DNA from: Pelagibacteraceae bacterium AG-430-F16
GTDB lineage: Bacteria > Pseudomonadota > Alphaproteobacteria > Pelagibacterales > Pelagibacteraceae
Direction: 5' to 3'
NCBI GenBank assembly: GCA_003213015.1
Contig: QCOG01000002.1
Span: 10,001-74,000, forward strand
Length of the DNA stretch: 64,000 nucleotides
This document shows, in pieces, positions 55,290 to 64,000 of the stretch (its first letter is position 1; every line of letters starts with the position of its first letter). The notes beneath the pieces were generated by a model that saw only the letters and a list, made by a program, of their open reading frames with translations, had not been told where the DNA came from and made no database searches. Position numbers and translations under genes: made by a program.

Positions 55290-56093
55290 ATGTCTTTAGA
55301 AAAAACAATTAATGATGCTTGGGAAAAAAAAGACCAAGTAAATCAAGACTCAGATCAATCTTTAAAGGATGCAATAAATCAAGTAATCAAAGATTTGGAT
55401 AGTGGTAAGTCTCGTGTAGCAGAAAAAGTTAATGGAGAATGGAAAACTCACCAATATCTTAAAAAGGCTATCATGCTAAGTTTTAGAATTTACCCGATGG
55501 ATAATTTAAGTGGACCATATAGTAGCTGGTACGATAAAGCTCACTTATTAAAAGGCAAAACAGCTAATTGGACAAAGGAACAACATGAGGCTGCTGGATT
55601 TCGAATGACACCAAATAGTCCAGTAAGACCAGGATCTTTCATTGGTAAAAATGCTGTGCTTATGCCTTGTTATGTAAACATAGGTGCATACATCGGGGCA
55701 AATACAATGATGGATACATTTAGTAGAGCTGGAAGCTGTTGTCAGATTGGAGAAAATTGTCATATATCTGCTGGGTCAGGTATTGGTGGAGTTTTAGAAC
55801 CTGCACAGGCACTTCCAACTATAATTGAGGACAATGTCTTTGTTGGAGCATTGTCAGAAGTTGTAGAGGGCGTTATAATAGGAGAGGGTAGTGTTCTTTC
55901 CATGGGATGTTACATTGGTCAAAGTACAAAGATCGTAAACAGATCAAATGGCGAGATCACAAAAGGTCGTGTTCCGCCTTATTCAGTTGTGGTGCCTGGC
56001 ACTCATAAAGATCTTTATGCTGTTCATATAATAAAAACTGTAGATGCAAAGACGAGGTCTAAGACATCAATTAACGATCTTTTAAGAGACTAA
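55290..56093 (+). CDS. dapD: Tetrahydrodipicolinate N-succinyltransferase
   Basis: DapD succinylates tetrahydrodipicolinate in the DAP/lysine pathway. The left-handed beta-helix hexapeptide repeats are visible (NAVLMPCYVNIGAYIGANTM, IGENCHISAGSGIGGV, IIEDNVFVGALSEVVEGVII). The length (267) is typical. dapE follows 2 bases later; with lysC these supply DAP for peptidoglycan. Confidence 0.96.
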   Translation: MSLEKTINDAWEKKDQVNQDSDQSLKDAINQVIKDLDSGKSRVAEKVNGEWKTHQYLKKAIMLSFRIYPMDNLSGPYSSWYDKAHLLKGKTANWTKEQHEAAGFRMTPNSPVRPGSFIGKNAVLMPCYVNIGAYIGANTMMDTFSRAGSCCQIGENCHISAGSGIGGVLEPAQALPTIIEDNVFVGALSEVVEGVIIGEGSVLSMGCYIGQSTKIVNRSNGEITKGRVPPYSVVVPGTHKDLYAVHIIKTVDAKTRSKTSINDLLRD

Positions 56094-56095
56094 TT

Positions 56096-57250
56096 ATGCA
56101 AAAAATAAATGAATTACAGTTAGCCAAAGAGCTAATGAAGTTCCCATCAATAACACCTAAAGACGCTGGTGTTATGAGATTTTTGGAAAAAAAACTAAAG
56201 AAAATTGGTTTCAAAACTAAAATTTTAAATTTTAAAGAAAAAAATTTTCAACCAGTAAAAAATTTATATGCTAGGCTAGGAAGCAAAGGACCTAATTTTT
56301 GTTTTGCAGGCCATTTAGATGTTGTGCCCCCTGGAAACATAAAAGACTGGACGGTTAATCCTTTCAGACCCTCTATCAAGAAAGGTCATTTAATTGGCAG
56401 AGGTGCAAATGATATGAAAGGCTCAGTTGCTGCTTTTGTTTCAGCTGTAAGTATTTTTTTAAATAATAACAAAAGTTTTAATGGTTCAATTAGTCTTTTA
56501 ATAACAGGTGATGAAGAGGGAGATGCGGTAAACGGTACAAAAAAAGTCATAGATTATTTAAAAAAGAGAAAGGAAAAAATTAATTTTTGTTTAGTTGGTG
56601 AACCAACAAATCCAAATAAATTAGGAGAAATGATAAAAATTGGTCGAAGAGGAAGTTTATCCGGAAAAATAGAAATAATTGGTACGCAAGGACATGTTGC
56701 CTATCCTCATAGATCGAATAATCCCTCAACAATAATTGTAAAAATTTTAAATGAATTAAAAAATATAAAATTTGATAAAGGTACCAAAAACTTTCAACCT
56801 ACAAATTTAGAGGTTACAAAAATAAGTATTGATAATAATGCCGATAACGTTATTCCAAGGATTGCTAATGCAGCTTTTAACGTAAGATTTAATAATAAGC
56901 ATTCATCAAGCTCAATTAAAAAAAAAATTAATAAAATTTTAATCAAAATTAGCAAAAAAAATAAATCAAAATTTAAAATAGATTATAAAGTTTCTGGTGA
57001 AGCATTTTTAACAAAACAAAATGCCACGACAAATATGATACAGAATGTTATAAAAAAAATTACAAAAATTAGACCAAAACTTTCAACAACAGGAGGAACC
57101 TCTGATGCTAGATTTTTGAAAAATATTTCACCATGTTTGGAATTTGGTCTAGTAGGAAAGACAATGCACAAAATTGATGAAGCAGTATCTTTAAATGATC
57201 TTAAAAAATTAACAAAGATTTATGCTAATATTTTAGATAATTATTTCTAG
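56096..57250 (+). CDS. dapE: Succinyl-diaminopimelate desuccinylase
   Basis: A di-zinc M20 peptidase-family enzyme that removes succinate from N-succinyl-LL-DAP. Metal ligands lie in CFAGHLDVVPPG, GRGANDMKGSVAAFV and TGDEEGDAVNGTKK, with LVGEPTNPNKLGEMIKIGRR and a C-terminal TTGGTSDARFL typical of DapE. The length (384) is normal. Its stop shares a base with the GTG start of the next gene. Confidence 0.95.
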   Translation: MQKINELQLAKELMKFPSITPKDAGVMRFLEKKLKKIGFKTKILNFKEKNFQPVKNLYARLGSKGPNFCFAGHLDVVPPGNIKDWTVNPFRPSIKKGHLIGRGANDMKGSVAAFVSAVSIFLNNNKSFNGSISLLITGDEEGDAVNGTKKVIDYLKKRKEKINFCLVGEPTNPNKLGEMIKIGRRGSLSGKIEIIGTQGHVAYPHRSNNPSTIIVKILNELKNIKFDKGTKNFQPTNLEVTKISIDNNADNVIPRIANAAFNVRFNNKHSSSSIKKKINKILIKISKKNKSKFKIDYKVSGEAFLTKQNATTNMIQNVIKKITKIRPKLSTTGGTSDARFLKNISPCLEFGLVGKTMHKIDEAVSLNDLKKLTKIYANILDNYF

Positions 57251-58176
57251 TGAAAACAGCAGTAATATCTTCTAAAACATCAGTAAATCATTTGACAGGC
57301 GATGGTCATCCTGAACAACCTAAAAGAGTTAAAGCAATAACTGAAAAACTAAAAAAAAATAAGAATTTGCTATGGGATAAACCATCTACTTTTGATCATA
57401 ACATTCTAAAAAAAGTACACGACGAGGATTATATTAACACAGTTAAAAAAAGTTTTCCTAGTCAAGGATTAAAATTTTTGGATGGTGACACTATAATTTC
57501 CCCTGGAAGTAAAGACGCTTCAATAGACGCAGTAGGATCGGTAATTAAAGCAATAAACGGTGTTGAGCAAAAAAAATTTAAAAATGCTTTTTGTGTGGTG
57601 AGGCCTCCTGGACATCATGCAGAAAAAAATAAAGCTATGGGTTTTTGTATTTATAATAATTGTGCAGTCGCTGCTCATTATCTAATTGAAAAGTATAGAT
57701 ATAAAAGAATTGCAATATTTGATCCAGATGTTCATCATGGAAATGGAACGCAAGATATTTTTTATAATAATAAAAACGTCCTGTACTTATCAACACATCA
57801 ATATCCATTTTATCCAGGAACCGGTAGTGAAAAAGAAAAAGGTAAGCATAATAATATTTTCAATGTCCCTCTTCCAGCTGGAACAACTTCAGAGAAATAT
57901 ATGAATGCTTTAGATAGGGTTTTGAATAAACTAGTCGAATTTAAACCTGAATTTTTAATTTTAAGTATGGGGTTTGATGCAAATATTGCTGATCCACTTG
58001 CGCAATTTGAACTTAAGTCTGAAGATTTTTATGAGATTACAAAAAGAACTCTTAAAGCAACAAACAAATTTACCAATGGAAAAGTTGTATCAGTATTAGA
58101 AGGAGGTTATGACCTTAATGCCCTTGCAGATAGTGCATTTAATCATGTAAATGCTCTTGTAGAAAATAACGAATGA
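57250..58176 (+). CDS. Histone deacetylase-like (arginase/deacetylase) family protein
   Basis: A zinc-dependent amidohydrolase of the HDAC/acetoin-utilisation (AcuC/HDAC-like) superfamily. Catalytic motifs are intact: VRPPGHHAEKNKAMGFCIYN, FDPDVHHGNGTQDIFY, LSMGFDANIADPLAQFEL and LEGGYDLNALA. It starts with GTG at 57250, overlapping the dapE stop. Possible substrates are acetylated proteins, polyamines or small amides. It overlaps a SET-domain gene by 4 bases, so the two are probably made together. Confidence 0.9.
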   Translation: MKTAVISSKTSVNHLTGDGHPEQPKRVKAITEKLKKNKNLLWDKPSTFDHNILKKVHDEDYINTVKKSFPSQGLKFLDGDTIISPGSKDASIDAVGSVIKAINGVEQKKFKNAFCVVRPPGHHAEKNKAMGFCIYNNCAVAAHYLIEKYRYKRIAIFDPDVHHGNGTQDIFYNNKNVLYLSTHQYPFYPGTGSEKEKGKHNNIFNVPLPAGTTSEKYMNALDRVLNKLVEFKPEFLILSMGFDANIADPLAQFELKSEDFYEITKRTLKATNKFTNGKVVSVLEGGYDLNALADSAFNHVNALVENNE

Positions 58177-58649
58177 AACTTTATAAAATTAAAAAATCTA
58201 AAATTGACAACAGACGAGGCTTATATGCATCAAAGGACATTAAGAAAGGAACAAAAATTATTAATTATATTGGAAAGATTGTTACTAATAAAGAGGTAGA
58301 AAATTCATCAAAATATGACAATGATAAACCCATTTATTTATTCACACTTAATAGTAGATTTACTTTGGATGGAGATTTTCATTGGAATACTGCCGGTTTG
58401 ATTAATCATTCATGTGATAATAATTGCGACTATGATGGAAAAGGTTTTAAAGTTTGGGTATCGGCGATAAGAAATATCAAAAAAGGAGAAGAGCTAACAT
58501 GCGATTATGGTTTTGGATTTGATAAAGACTACAAACAATTTCCTTGTAAATGCGGGGCTAAAAATTGTTGCGGGTATATTGTTAGAGAAGGCTCAAGATT
58601 CAGAATAAACAAAAAATTTGCTATGGGGAGAAACAAAACTAATAAATAA
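58173..58649 (+). CDS. SET domain protein (putative lysine methyltransferase)
   Basis: A compact SET protein of 158 residues. It has the N-terminal GRGLYASKDIKKGTKI-like block (here RRGLYASKDIKKGTKIINYI), the knot motif GLINHSCDNNCDY, the catalytic-tyrosine GEELTCDYGFGF, and a post-SET-like cysteine cluster CKCGAKNCCGYI. SAM-dependent methylation of a protein lysine is expected; the target is unknown. It partly overlaps the HDAC-like gene and converges with truA. Confidence 0.9.
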   Translation: MKLYKIKKSKIDNRRGLYASKDIKKGTKIINYIGKIVTNKEVENSSKYDNDKPIYLFTLNSRFTLDGDFHWNTAGLINHSCDNNCDYDGKGFKVWVSAIRNIKKGEELTCDYGFGFDKDYKQFPCKCGAKNCCGYIVREGSRFRINKKFAMGRNKTNK

Positions 58650-59379
58650 TCCTAGTTAAGAATAGTCCGTCTGCTGGAGCAGGAGGTGCACAATTAATTC
58701 TTTTTTTTGATTTAATTATTTTGTCGAATTTTTGAACGCTCCATTTAGTCTCACCCACATACTTCAGGCAACCAACCATCGATCTTACCTGATTTTGAAG
58801 ATATGACTGAGCATTTATCTCGATTTCGATAATATCTTTTTTAATAAAAAATTTTATTGATTTAATCGTTCTCACGGGAGTTTTCGCAGAACAACTTGAT
58901 GATCTAAATGTTGAAAAATCTTTTGTACCAATTAACTTTTTCGCCCCTTTTTTCATCATTGCTAGATTAAGTTTTTTTATTATGTGCCAACACCTTTTAT
59001 TTTTTAACACAGAACCAGATTTACGATTTAAAATAACATATTTATATATTCTCGCTTTTGCAGAATATCGAGAGTGAAAAGTGAGTTCCCTTTTTTTTAA
59101 GTCTAAAATACTAATGCCGTATCTAGATAAAAAATAATTAATTGATTTTAAAAATTTATTGCTATCTTTTATTTTTGTACTTGTATCAAAATGAGCTGAT
59201 TGCTCTATAGCATGTACTCCAGAGTCAGTTCTACCTGATCCTATTACATTTACTTTTTCTTTTAAAATTTTAGAGATAACTTTTTGAATCTTCCCTTGAA
59301 TTGTTTTTCCTTTTTTTTGTATTTGCCATCCACTATAATTAGTTCCTACATACTCGATAAGGATTTGATATCTATTCAT
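58639..59379 (-). CDS. truA: tRNA pseudouridine synthase A
   Basis: TruA makes pseudouridine at positions 38-40 of tRNA anticodon arms. It starts MNRYQILIEYVGTNYSGWQI and has the catalytic Asp in GSGRTDSGVHAIEQSAHFD, plus FLQNQVR-like AQSYLQNQVRSMVG. The start at 59379 overlaps the fmt stop by 8 bases; a longer frame is unlikely. It is the last gene of def-fmt-truA. Confidence 0.95.
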   Translation of the reverse strand: MNRYQILIEYVGTNYSGWQIQKKGKTIQGKIQKVISKILKEKVNVIGSGRTDSGVHAIEQSAHFDTSTKIKDSNKFLKSINYFLSRYGISILDLKKRELTFHSRYSAKARIYKYVILNRKSGSVLKNKRCWHIIKKLNLAMMKKGAKKLIGTKDFSTFRSSSCSAKTPVRTIKSIKFFIKKDIIEIEINAQSYLQNQVRSMVGCLKYVGETKWSVQKFDKIIKSKKRINCAPPAPADGLFLTRIIY

Positions 59380-60301
59380 TAAGAGTACAACCTTTATATA
59401 TTTTTGAACCATTCAAAAATTCATTTACCTCTTGAATTTTTTTCCCCTCTTTTTGAATTTCGATGACCTTTATACTTTCATTATTTGAGCATGCTATCTC
59501 AAGTTTATCATTTAAAACTTCACCAGGATATCCTGATCCACTTCCAATTTCAGCTTTTAAAATTTTATATCGATCTCCATTAAATATAAAATATGCTCCT
59601 GGATTAGGATGTAAACCATTAATTTTTCCAATAATTTTTTTGGAACTATCATTCCAAGTTATCTTCCCTTCTTTTTTATTTATTTTTTCGGCATATGTTG
59701 CTTCTGCATGGTCTTGTTCTTTGAGCTTCACTTTACCTTTAATAATGTTATCGATGTTTTCGATTATTTTTTCAGCTGCCAATTTAGATAATTTTTTTTC
59801 AAGCTCGGTTGCATTTAAATTTAAGTCAATTTTAATTTTATAAGTTTCAAGAAGAGGACCGGTATCTAGATGTTCATTAATTTTCATAAAACTAATTCCT
59901 GTCTCGGTATCCTGACTCATTATTGCTCTCTGTATTGGCGCGGCGCCTCTGAATTTAGGCAAAATAGATGCATGTATATTAAAAAAACCTTTTTCGGAAA
60001 GTTCTAAATATTCCGTCGGTATAATTTGACCATAAGAAATTACTATAACAATTGTGGGCTTTAATTTTTTTATAAAATTATATTCATCAATATTATTTTT
60101 AAGACTACTTGGTGTTCTAATTGGTAAGCCAAGTAATTCAGATTTAACTTGAATTGGGGTTTTTTGAACTTTCATTCCCCTGCTAGATTTTTTTGGTGGC
60201 TGCGTGTAAACAACAGAAATATTAAGTTTACTCTCACTTATCTTTTCAAGTATAGGTACAGCAAATTTTGAAGTACCCATAAAAATAATATTATCTGACA
60301 T
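59372..60301 (-). CDS. fmt: Methionyl-tRNA formyltransferase
   Basis: Fmt formylates initiator Met-tRNA. It has IIFMGTSKFAVPIL, the catalytic HASILPKFRGAAPIQRAI loop with the conserved Asn/His, and ETGISFMKINEHLDTGPLL. The C-terminal OB-like domain includes GLHPNPGAYFIFNG. The length (309) is standard. It abuts def, and both enzymes act on the same N terminus. Confidence 0.95.
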   Translation of the reverse strand: MSDNIIFMGTSKFAVPILEKISESKLNISVVYTQPPKKSSRGMKVQKTPIQVKSELLGLPIRTPSSLKNNIDEYNFIKKLKPTIVIVISYGQIIPTEYLELSEKGFFNIHASILPKFRGAAPIQRAIMSQDTETGISFMKINEHLDTGPLLETYKIKIDLNLNATELEKKLSKLAAEKIIENIDNIIKGKVKLKEQDHAEATYAEKINKKEGKITWNDSSKKIIGKINGLHPNPGAYFIFNGDRYKILKAEIGSGSGYPGEVLNDKLEIACSNNESIKVIEIQKEGKKIQEVNEFLNGSKIYKGCTLNE

Positions 60302-60826
60302 TTACACAATTATTCTACTAGATGTATTTTTGTTTTTTGATAATTTTTTTATTAGAATATCTTTTTTTAGCTTTGACAAAAAATCAATTATTAGCTTACC
60401 ATCCAAGTGATTAATTTCGTGTTGGATGCATGTAGATAGCAAACCATCACATTCCATGTTTTTTTTATTTCCTGAAATATCAACATATTCAACAATGCAG
60501 GTTTTGGGTCTTTCAATCTCAATAAATGTTTCAGGTATCGACAAACAACCTTCTTCATATGTAGATCTGTCTTTACCGAAAGATTTTATAGCTGGATTTA
60601 TTAAACAAAGAGGTTTTTTTTCCTCATCTTTCTTTGAGACATCAATTACAATCATTCTTCTCAAAACACCAACTTGAACAGCAGCAAGACCTATACCGTT
60701 ATTTTTGTACATTGTTTCAAACAAATCATCTGCTAACTGTTTTTCTTTATTAGTTAATTTATCAATCTTTTCAGATTTTTTTTTAAGTATTTCATCTGGA
60801 ACCAGTATGATTTTTCTTTTTGTCAT
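60302..60826 (-). CDS. def: Peptide deformylase
   Basis: Def removes the formyl group from nascent proteins. Metal and catalytic motifs are complete: GIGLAAVQVGVLRRM, EEGCLSIPETF with the Cys ligand, and CIQHEINHLDGKL with HExxH-type HEINH. The length (174) is typical. It lies upstream of fmt with no gap, the usual def-fmt order. Confidence 0.96.
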   Translation of the reverse strand: MTKRKIILVPDEILKKKSEKIDKLTNKEKQLADDLFETMYKNNGIGLAAVQVGVLRRMIVIDVSKKDEEKKPLCLINPAIKSFGKDRSTYEEGCLSIPETFIEIERPKTCIVEYVDISGNKKNMECDGLLSTCIQHEINHLDGKLIIDFLSKLKKDILIKKLSKNKNTSSRIIV

Positions 60827-60834
60827 AACAAAAA

Positions 60835-62568
60835 TTATACTCTAACTGGTAAGATTGCAGAAAGGATTTCATTTCTTATTAGATCGATGTCCATTTGATT
60901 TAATGCATTTACCAAGAAATAAAGAGTTTCCGAACCAAGATTTTTAAGTTCATCTTCACCAATTATTTCTATAATCCTTAACATTGCTAAACCAATTTCT
61001 CCATCATTAATTAAAACCTGTATATCTATAGGCATAGTATTTTCGTTAATTTTATAAAGATCGCTATATTCCTCATTAATTTCAATACCATCAAATTTTA
61101 AAGACTCTATAACAATTACATCTTTAGTTATTAAATAATTTTTTTTACTTTTTTTAATTTTTTTCAAAAAATTATTTAAATCTTTTTCTGTTTTTTTCTT
61201 GGATGGTTTTTCTTGTATAAAATAATTTATAATTTTTGATTGATGTAAAATTTTATTGTTGTATTTTATTTTTTTATTTGGATTTTCTACTTTTGAATTC
61301 AAAACATAAAAGTCTGTTAAATCTGAACTTAATTCACTTTCTTTAAACCTCTCCAAAATAAACCTTAGTTCATCTTTAAAGGCATTTTCTATACCATCAT
61401 TAGTAAAGGATGATTTTAAATCTTTAGAAAGTTTCGTTACCTTGTTCGGGTCATCGTTCAATAAAATACCTTGATACATCAGGGCTCTTGCTTTTATGTT
61501 TGATAAATCCTCTTTTTCCCTCTCTATATTAAGAAGTTGATCAACAGAAAATTGAAATTTTTTATAAATATTAAGTAAATCTTTTTCATTATAGTTTCTC
61601 TCATGGGTAGCTTTTTCTAGTAATGAGATTTTTTCTTCATCAGCAGTATCGATATCACTAGTACTATCTAGCAAGTTGTTAGATCTTAAATAAGTCCAAA
61701 ATAGCTTTGAGGTTTTTTTTGTAGGCACATACTTAAAATCTTTAATTGTATTAAAAGAAAGATGTAAATTTAAAAGATTTTTATCTGACGAGGTATTGTC
61801 ATCTTTTGACAGTCCCATTAATGAATAAAATTTTTTCTCAAAAAAAGGATCCGAATAACCAGACTCCTTTTCTAAGTCAAGACGCATCACGGCAAGATCA
61901 TTTTGTTTACTATGTATCAAACAATATATTGAAAAGTTTTTTAGATAATTATCATTGAAGTTTTGATTTAACTTTTTAAATAAGTTACATGCCTCTTTTA
62001 TTTCTGCCCTGGATAAATATTCATTCAAAACAAATTTAATCAAATTTTCATTTGATATTATATCAAGATTTTTAGTTACATAATCAATTATTAGATCAAG
62101 GTCTCCATTTTTAATTAGCCATTCTGCTTTTAAATCAAAAAATATTTTTTTATCCAAATTATTCTTTGGCGGAAAAGTGTTAGTAAGGAGAATTTTTTTA
62201 TAGATGTCACTAGCATCACCAGAAAGATTCATGGAGTTTATTTTTTTTTTAAGTTCGTATATTTTTTTTCCATCTGATTTTGTCCACATATCTAATTCAA
62301 AACCATATTTTCCTGGATCATATATCCCAACGACTAAATCATTTTTGTCAGTAAAATTTTCTTCTGAGACTTTAATATCATCTGTAATGCCGGCATTAAT
62401 TTTAATTTTTTTATTTTTAGTCTCACTTGATGAATTTTCAATTTTTACATTTTCTTCACTACCTTTTTCTTTTTTCTCAAGACTCCAAATATCTGTAGGT
62501 TCATTACCAAAGGCTAATTTAGTGAAAGATATTAAGATTAAAAAAATTATGAAAAAATTATTTAACAA
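60835..62568 (-). CDS. Exported helical protein of unknown function
   Basis: A 577-residue protein with an N-terminal signal-like segment (MLNNFFIIFLILISFTKLAF, followed by GNEPTDIW). The rest is mostly alpha-helical with short hairpin-like repeats (for example LIKFVLNEYLSRAEIKEACN, then LFKKLNQNFNDNYLKNF) that recall TPR-type solenoids; no catalytic motif is seen. I do not recognise the family. It lies 8 bases upstream of def and overlaps the end of a small membrane-protein gene, so it may be co-expressed with both. Confidence 0.75.
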   Translation of the reverse strand: MLNNFFIIFLILISFTKLAFGNEPTDIWSLEKKEKGSEENVKIENSSSETKNKKIKINAGITDDIKVSEENFTDKNDLVVGIYDPGKYGFELDMWTKSDGKKIYELKKKINSMNLSGDASDIYKKILLTNTFPPKNNLDKKIFFDLKAEWLIKNGDLDLIIDYVTKNLDIISNENLIKFVLNEYLSRAEIKEACNLFKKLNQNFNDNYLKNFSIYCLIHSKQNDLAVMRLDLEKESGYSDPFFEKKFYSLMGLSKDDNTSSDKNLLNLHLSFNTIKDFKYVPTKKTSKLFWTYLRSNNLLDSTSDIDTADEEKISLLEKATHERNYNEKDLLNIYKKFQFSVDQLLNIEREKEDLSNIKARALMYQGILLNDDPNKVTKLSKDLKSSFTNDGIENAFKDELRFILERFKESELSSDLTDFYVLNSKVENPNKKIKYNNKILHQSKIINYFIQEKPSKKKTEKDLNNFLKKIKKSKKNYLITKDVIVIESLKFDGIEINEEYSDLYKINENTMPIDIQVLINDGEIGLAMLRIIEIIGEDELKNLGSETLYFLVNALNQMDIDLIRNEILSAILPVRV

Positions 62569-62773
62569 TTTTTAGATTTTCTTGAGGGATTTTTTTTTCA
62601 ATTAATTGATTTGGTGAAGGGAAATTTATTTTACTAACTAGCACTAAAACTCCAAAAATGATTACCAAAATCACAACTACTTTTATTATGATTTTTAGTG
62701 GGTTTATAGAGCTGCCAATGCTTGTTTTTTTATAAAATTGCATATACTTTTTATTAAATTCAAAATAAGACAT
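62558..62773 (-). CDS. Small single-pass membrane protein, unknown function
   Basis: A 71-residue protein with a cytoplasmic basic N terminus (MSYFEFNKKYMQFYKKTSIG), one strong membrane helix (about residues 27-46, IIIKVVVILVIIFGVLVLVS) and a short outer tail ending ENLKIVK. It is divergent from aroK across 27 bases and overlaps the exported-protein gene by 11 bases. The pair looks like a membrane/periplasm unit, which is inference. Confidence 0.65.
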   Translation of the reverse strand: MSYFEFNKKYMQFYKKTSIGSSINPLKIIIKVVVILVIIFGVLVLVSKINFPSPNQLIEKKIPQENLKIVK

Positions 62774-62800
62774 ATTTGTGTTTTTTCAACTTAGAAAATT

Positions 62801-63331
62801 ATGAAAATAAAAAAAAAGATTGTTTTAATAGGCATGATGGGATCAGGAAAATCAACAATTGGTGCATTAATATCAAAAAAAATGAATATGAAATTTATAG
62901 ATGTAGATAATCAAATTGAGATTATTGAAAAACAAAAAATTAGCGAAATTTTTAAACTTAAGGGCGAAAAGTATTTTAGAGCTATAGAAGTTAAAACAAT
63001 TCTATCATTTTTAGACTCTAAAGAAAAAGAATTAGTTTTATCTTTAGGGGGTGGTTCGTTTCTAGACGAAAAAGTTAGAAAAAGTGTTAAAAATAATTCA
63101 TTGTCATTTTGGTTAAATTGGAAACCCTTAACTATAATCAAAAGGATCAGGAAATCTTCAAAAAGACCACTTATTCAAGGATTAAACGATCAAGAAATTG
63201 AAAAAATGATGTTGGATAGAAATAAATATTATGCCAAATCAAATTTTAAAATAGATTGTGATAATCATAAAAAAAACGAAATTGTAGATAAAATAGTTTC
63301 GATATTAAGACAAAATGAAATTAAAAGTTAA
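62801..63331 (+). CDS. aroK: Shikimate kinase
   Basis: AroK phosphorylates shikimate. It has Walker A LIGMMGSGKSTIGALISKKM, the shikimate-binding DVDNQIE, FRAIEVKTI and LSLGGGSFLDE, and the lid RIRKSSKRPLIQG. The length (176) is normal. It overlaps aroB by 17 bases, the widespread aroK-aroB operon. Confidence 0.96.
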   Translation: MKIKKKIVLIGMMGSGKSTIGALISKKMNMKFIDVDNQIEIIEKQKISEIFKLKGEKYFRAIEVKTILSFLDSKEKELVLSLGGGSFLDEKVRKSVKNNSLSFWLNWKPLTIIKRIRKSSKRPLIQGLNDQEIEKMMLDRNKYYAKSNFKIDCDNHKKNEIVDKIVSILRQNEIKS

Positions 63332-64000
63332 AACTAATGTAAATAATTATTCTGTAATTATTGGAAAAAATCTTTGCTCAAAGATTAACAAAATAATTTT
63401 AGATGAAAGAATATATTCACAAAAATTTTTGCTTGTTTATGATAGTAAAGTGCCAATTCAAATGGTTGAATCTATTTTAAAAAGATTTAATAAAAAAAAA
63501 ATAGAAAAGAAAAAAATAGTTTTTAATGAAAAAAGTAAAAATTTAAAAACTGCCTCCTCTATTGTAAAAATTCTTGAAAAGAAGAATTTTAGCAGAAATG
63601 ATTGTCTAATTTCTGTAGGAGGTGGTATTTGTGGAGATGTATGTGGATTTGCCTCAAGTATTTTTAAAAGAGGTTTGAATTTTGTAAATGTACCTACAAC
63701 TTTGCTTAGTCAAGTTGATTCAGCGATTGGTGGTAAAACAGGAGTTAATTCTTTATCAGGAAAAAATATGATAGGTTCTTTTTATCAACCCTCGCTAGTT
63801 ATTTCTGATACAGATTTCTTAAAAAGTTTACCTAAAAAAGAGATGATATGCGGATATGCTGAGATTCTAAAACATTCTCTTATAAGAAATAAAATATTTT
63901 TCAAATTTTTAAAAAAAAATTTTGATAAAATTATGAGTCATAATTCTAAAATTTTAGAGAAAGCAATTTTTAAAAGTTGTTTAATTAAAAAAGATGTGGT
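63315..64000 (+). CDS. aroB: 3-dehydroquinate synthase, 5' part (truncated by window edge)
   Basis: AroB cyclises DAHP to 3-dehydroquinate. The frame opens with ATG at 63315 (MKLKVKTNVNNYSVIIGKNL) inside the end of aroK and stays open to the last base. NAD- and metal-binding blocks are present: ISVGGGICGDVCGFASSIFK, VPTTLLSQVDSAIGGKTGVN and GYAEILKHSLIR. About 229 codons are visible, so roughly the last third is missing. Confidence 0.95.
   Translation, partial: MKLKVKTNVNNYSVIIGKNLCSKINKIILDERIYSQKFLLVYDSKVPIQMVESILKRFNKKKIEKKKIVFNEKSKNLKTASSIVKILEKKNFSRNDCLISVGGGICGDVCGFASSIFKRGLNFVNVPTTLLSQVDSAIGGKTGVNSLSGKNMIGSFYQPSLVISDTDFLKSLPKKEMICGYAEILKHSLIRNKIFFKFLKKNFDKIMSHNSKILEKAIFKSCLIKKDV

Overview
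This window comes from a streamlined, strongly A+T-rich alphaproteobacterium of the SAR11 clade (Pelagibacterales). The 16S gene holds sites that match, from memory, the SAR11 probes 441R, 542R and 732R. Gene orders typical of Alphaproteobacteria recur: SRP RNA-dnaX-ybaB-recR, aroA-rpsA-ihfB-(pyrF)-trpF-trpB-trpA-accD-folC, rpmH-rnpA-yidD-yidC, murA-DUF2948-hisD and kdsD-lptC-lptB. Coding density is very high: many genes overlap by 1-20 bases and no stretch longer than about 300 bases lacks a gene. I see no phage, IS element, CRISPR array or plasmid gene.

Layout. 1-2600 (minus): rRNA operon with 16S, tRNA-Ile, tRNA-Ala and the 5' part of 23S; the rest of 23S and any 5S lie outside. 2854-8731: M23 peptidase, then a minus-strand block DUF4167-prmC-prfA-ispG-lysC. 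8797-17158: ubiG, DUF1178, argJ, secA, accA, glcB. 17151-21419 (minus): recR, ybaB, dnaX, SRP RNA, pheA, kdsB. 21511-28391: cytochrome c, argF, argD, ABC permease, gcrA, SHOCT protein, NDUFA9-like protein, rnd, kdsD. 28392-38662 (plus): a long run lptC-lptB-aroA-rpsA-ihfB-pyrF-trpF-trpB-trpA-accD-folC. 38659-42354 (minus): trxA and three nuclease-type genes (sbcB, a PD-(D/E)XK protein, rmuC). 42566-50394 (minus): hisG, hisZ, hisS, tRNA-His, cspA, tRNA-Phe, infA, hisD, DUF2948, murA, dcd and two small basic proteins. 50488-58649: tRNA-Thr, a TVP38-family protein, rpmH-rnpA-yidD-yidC-argB-HAD-dapD-dapE-HDAC-SET. 58639-62773 (minus): truA-fmt-def and two unrecognised envelope proteins. 62801-end (plus): aroK and a truncated aroB.

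The genes are mainly biosynthetic and housekeeping: arginine (argJ, argB, argD, argF), lysine/DAP (lysC, dapD, dapE), histidine (hisG, hisZ, hisD), aromatics (aroA, aroK, aroB, pheA, trpF, trpB, trpA), fatty acids (accA, accD), Kdo/LPS export (kdsB, kdsD, lptB, lptC), translation and protein secretion.

Most worth a second look: trpF-trpB-trpA-accD-folC, a syntenic block whose products depart from family signatures at active-site motifs; a tRNA-Thr in which the near-universal G19-C56 tertiary pair looks replaced by U19-A56; an HDAC-like/SET pair in one operon; an AccA with a C-terminal membrane helix; a possible slippage site in dnaX; absence of a glycine riboswitch upstream of glcB; and tandem spacer hairpins with a compensatory change. 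All family comparisons are from memory; no database search was possible.
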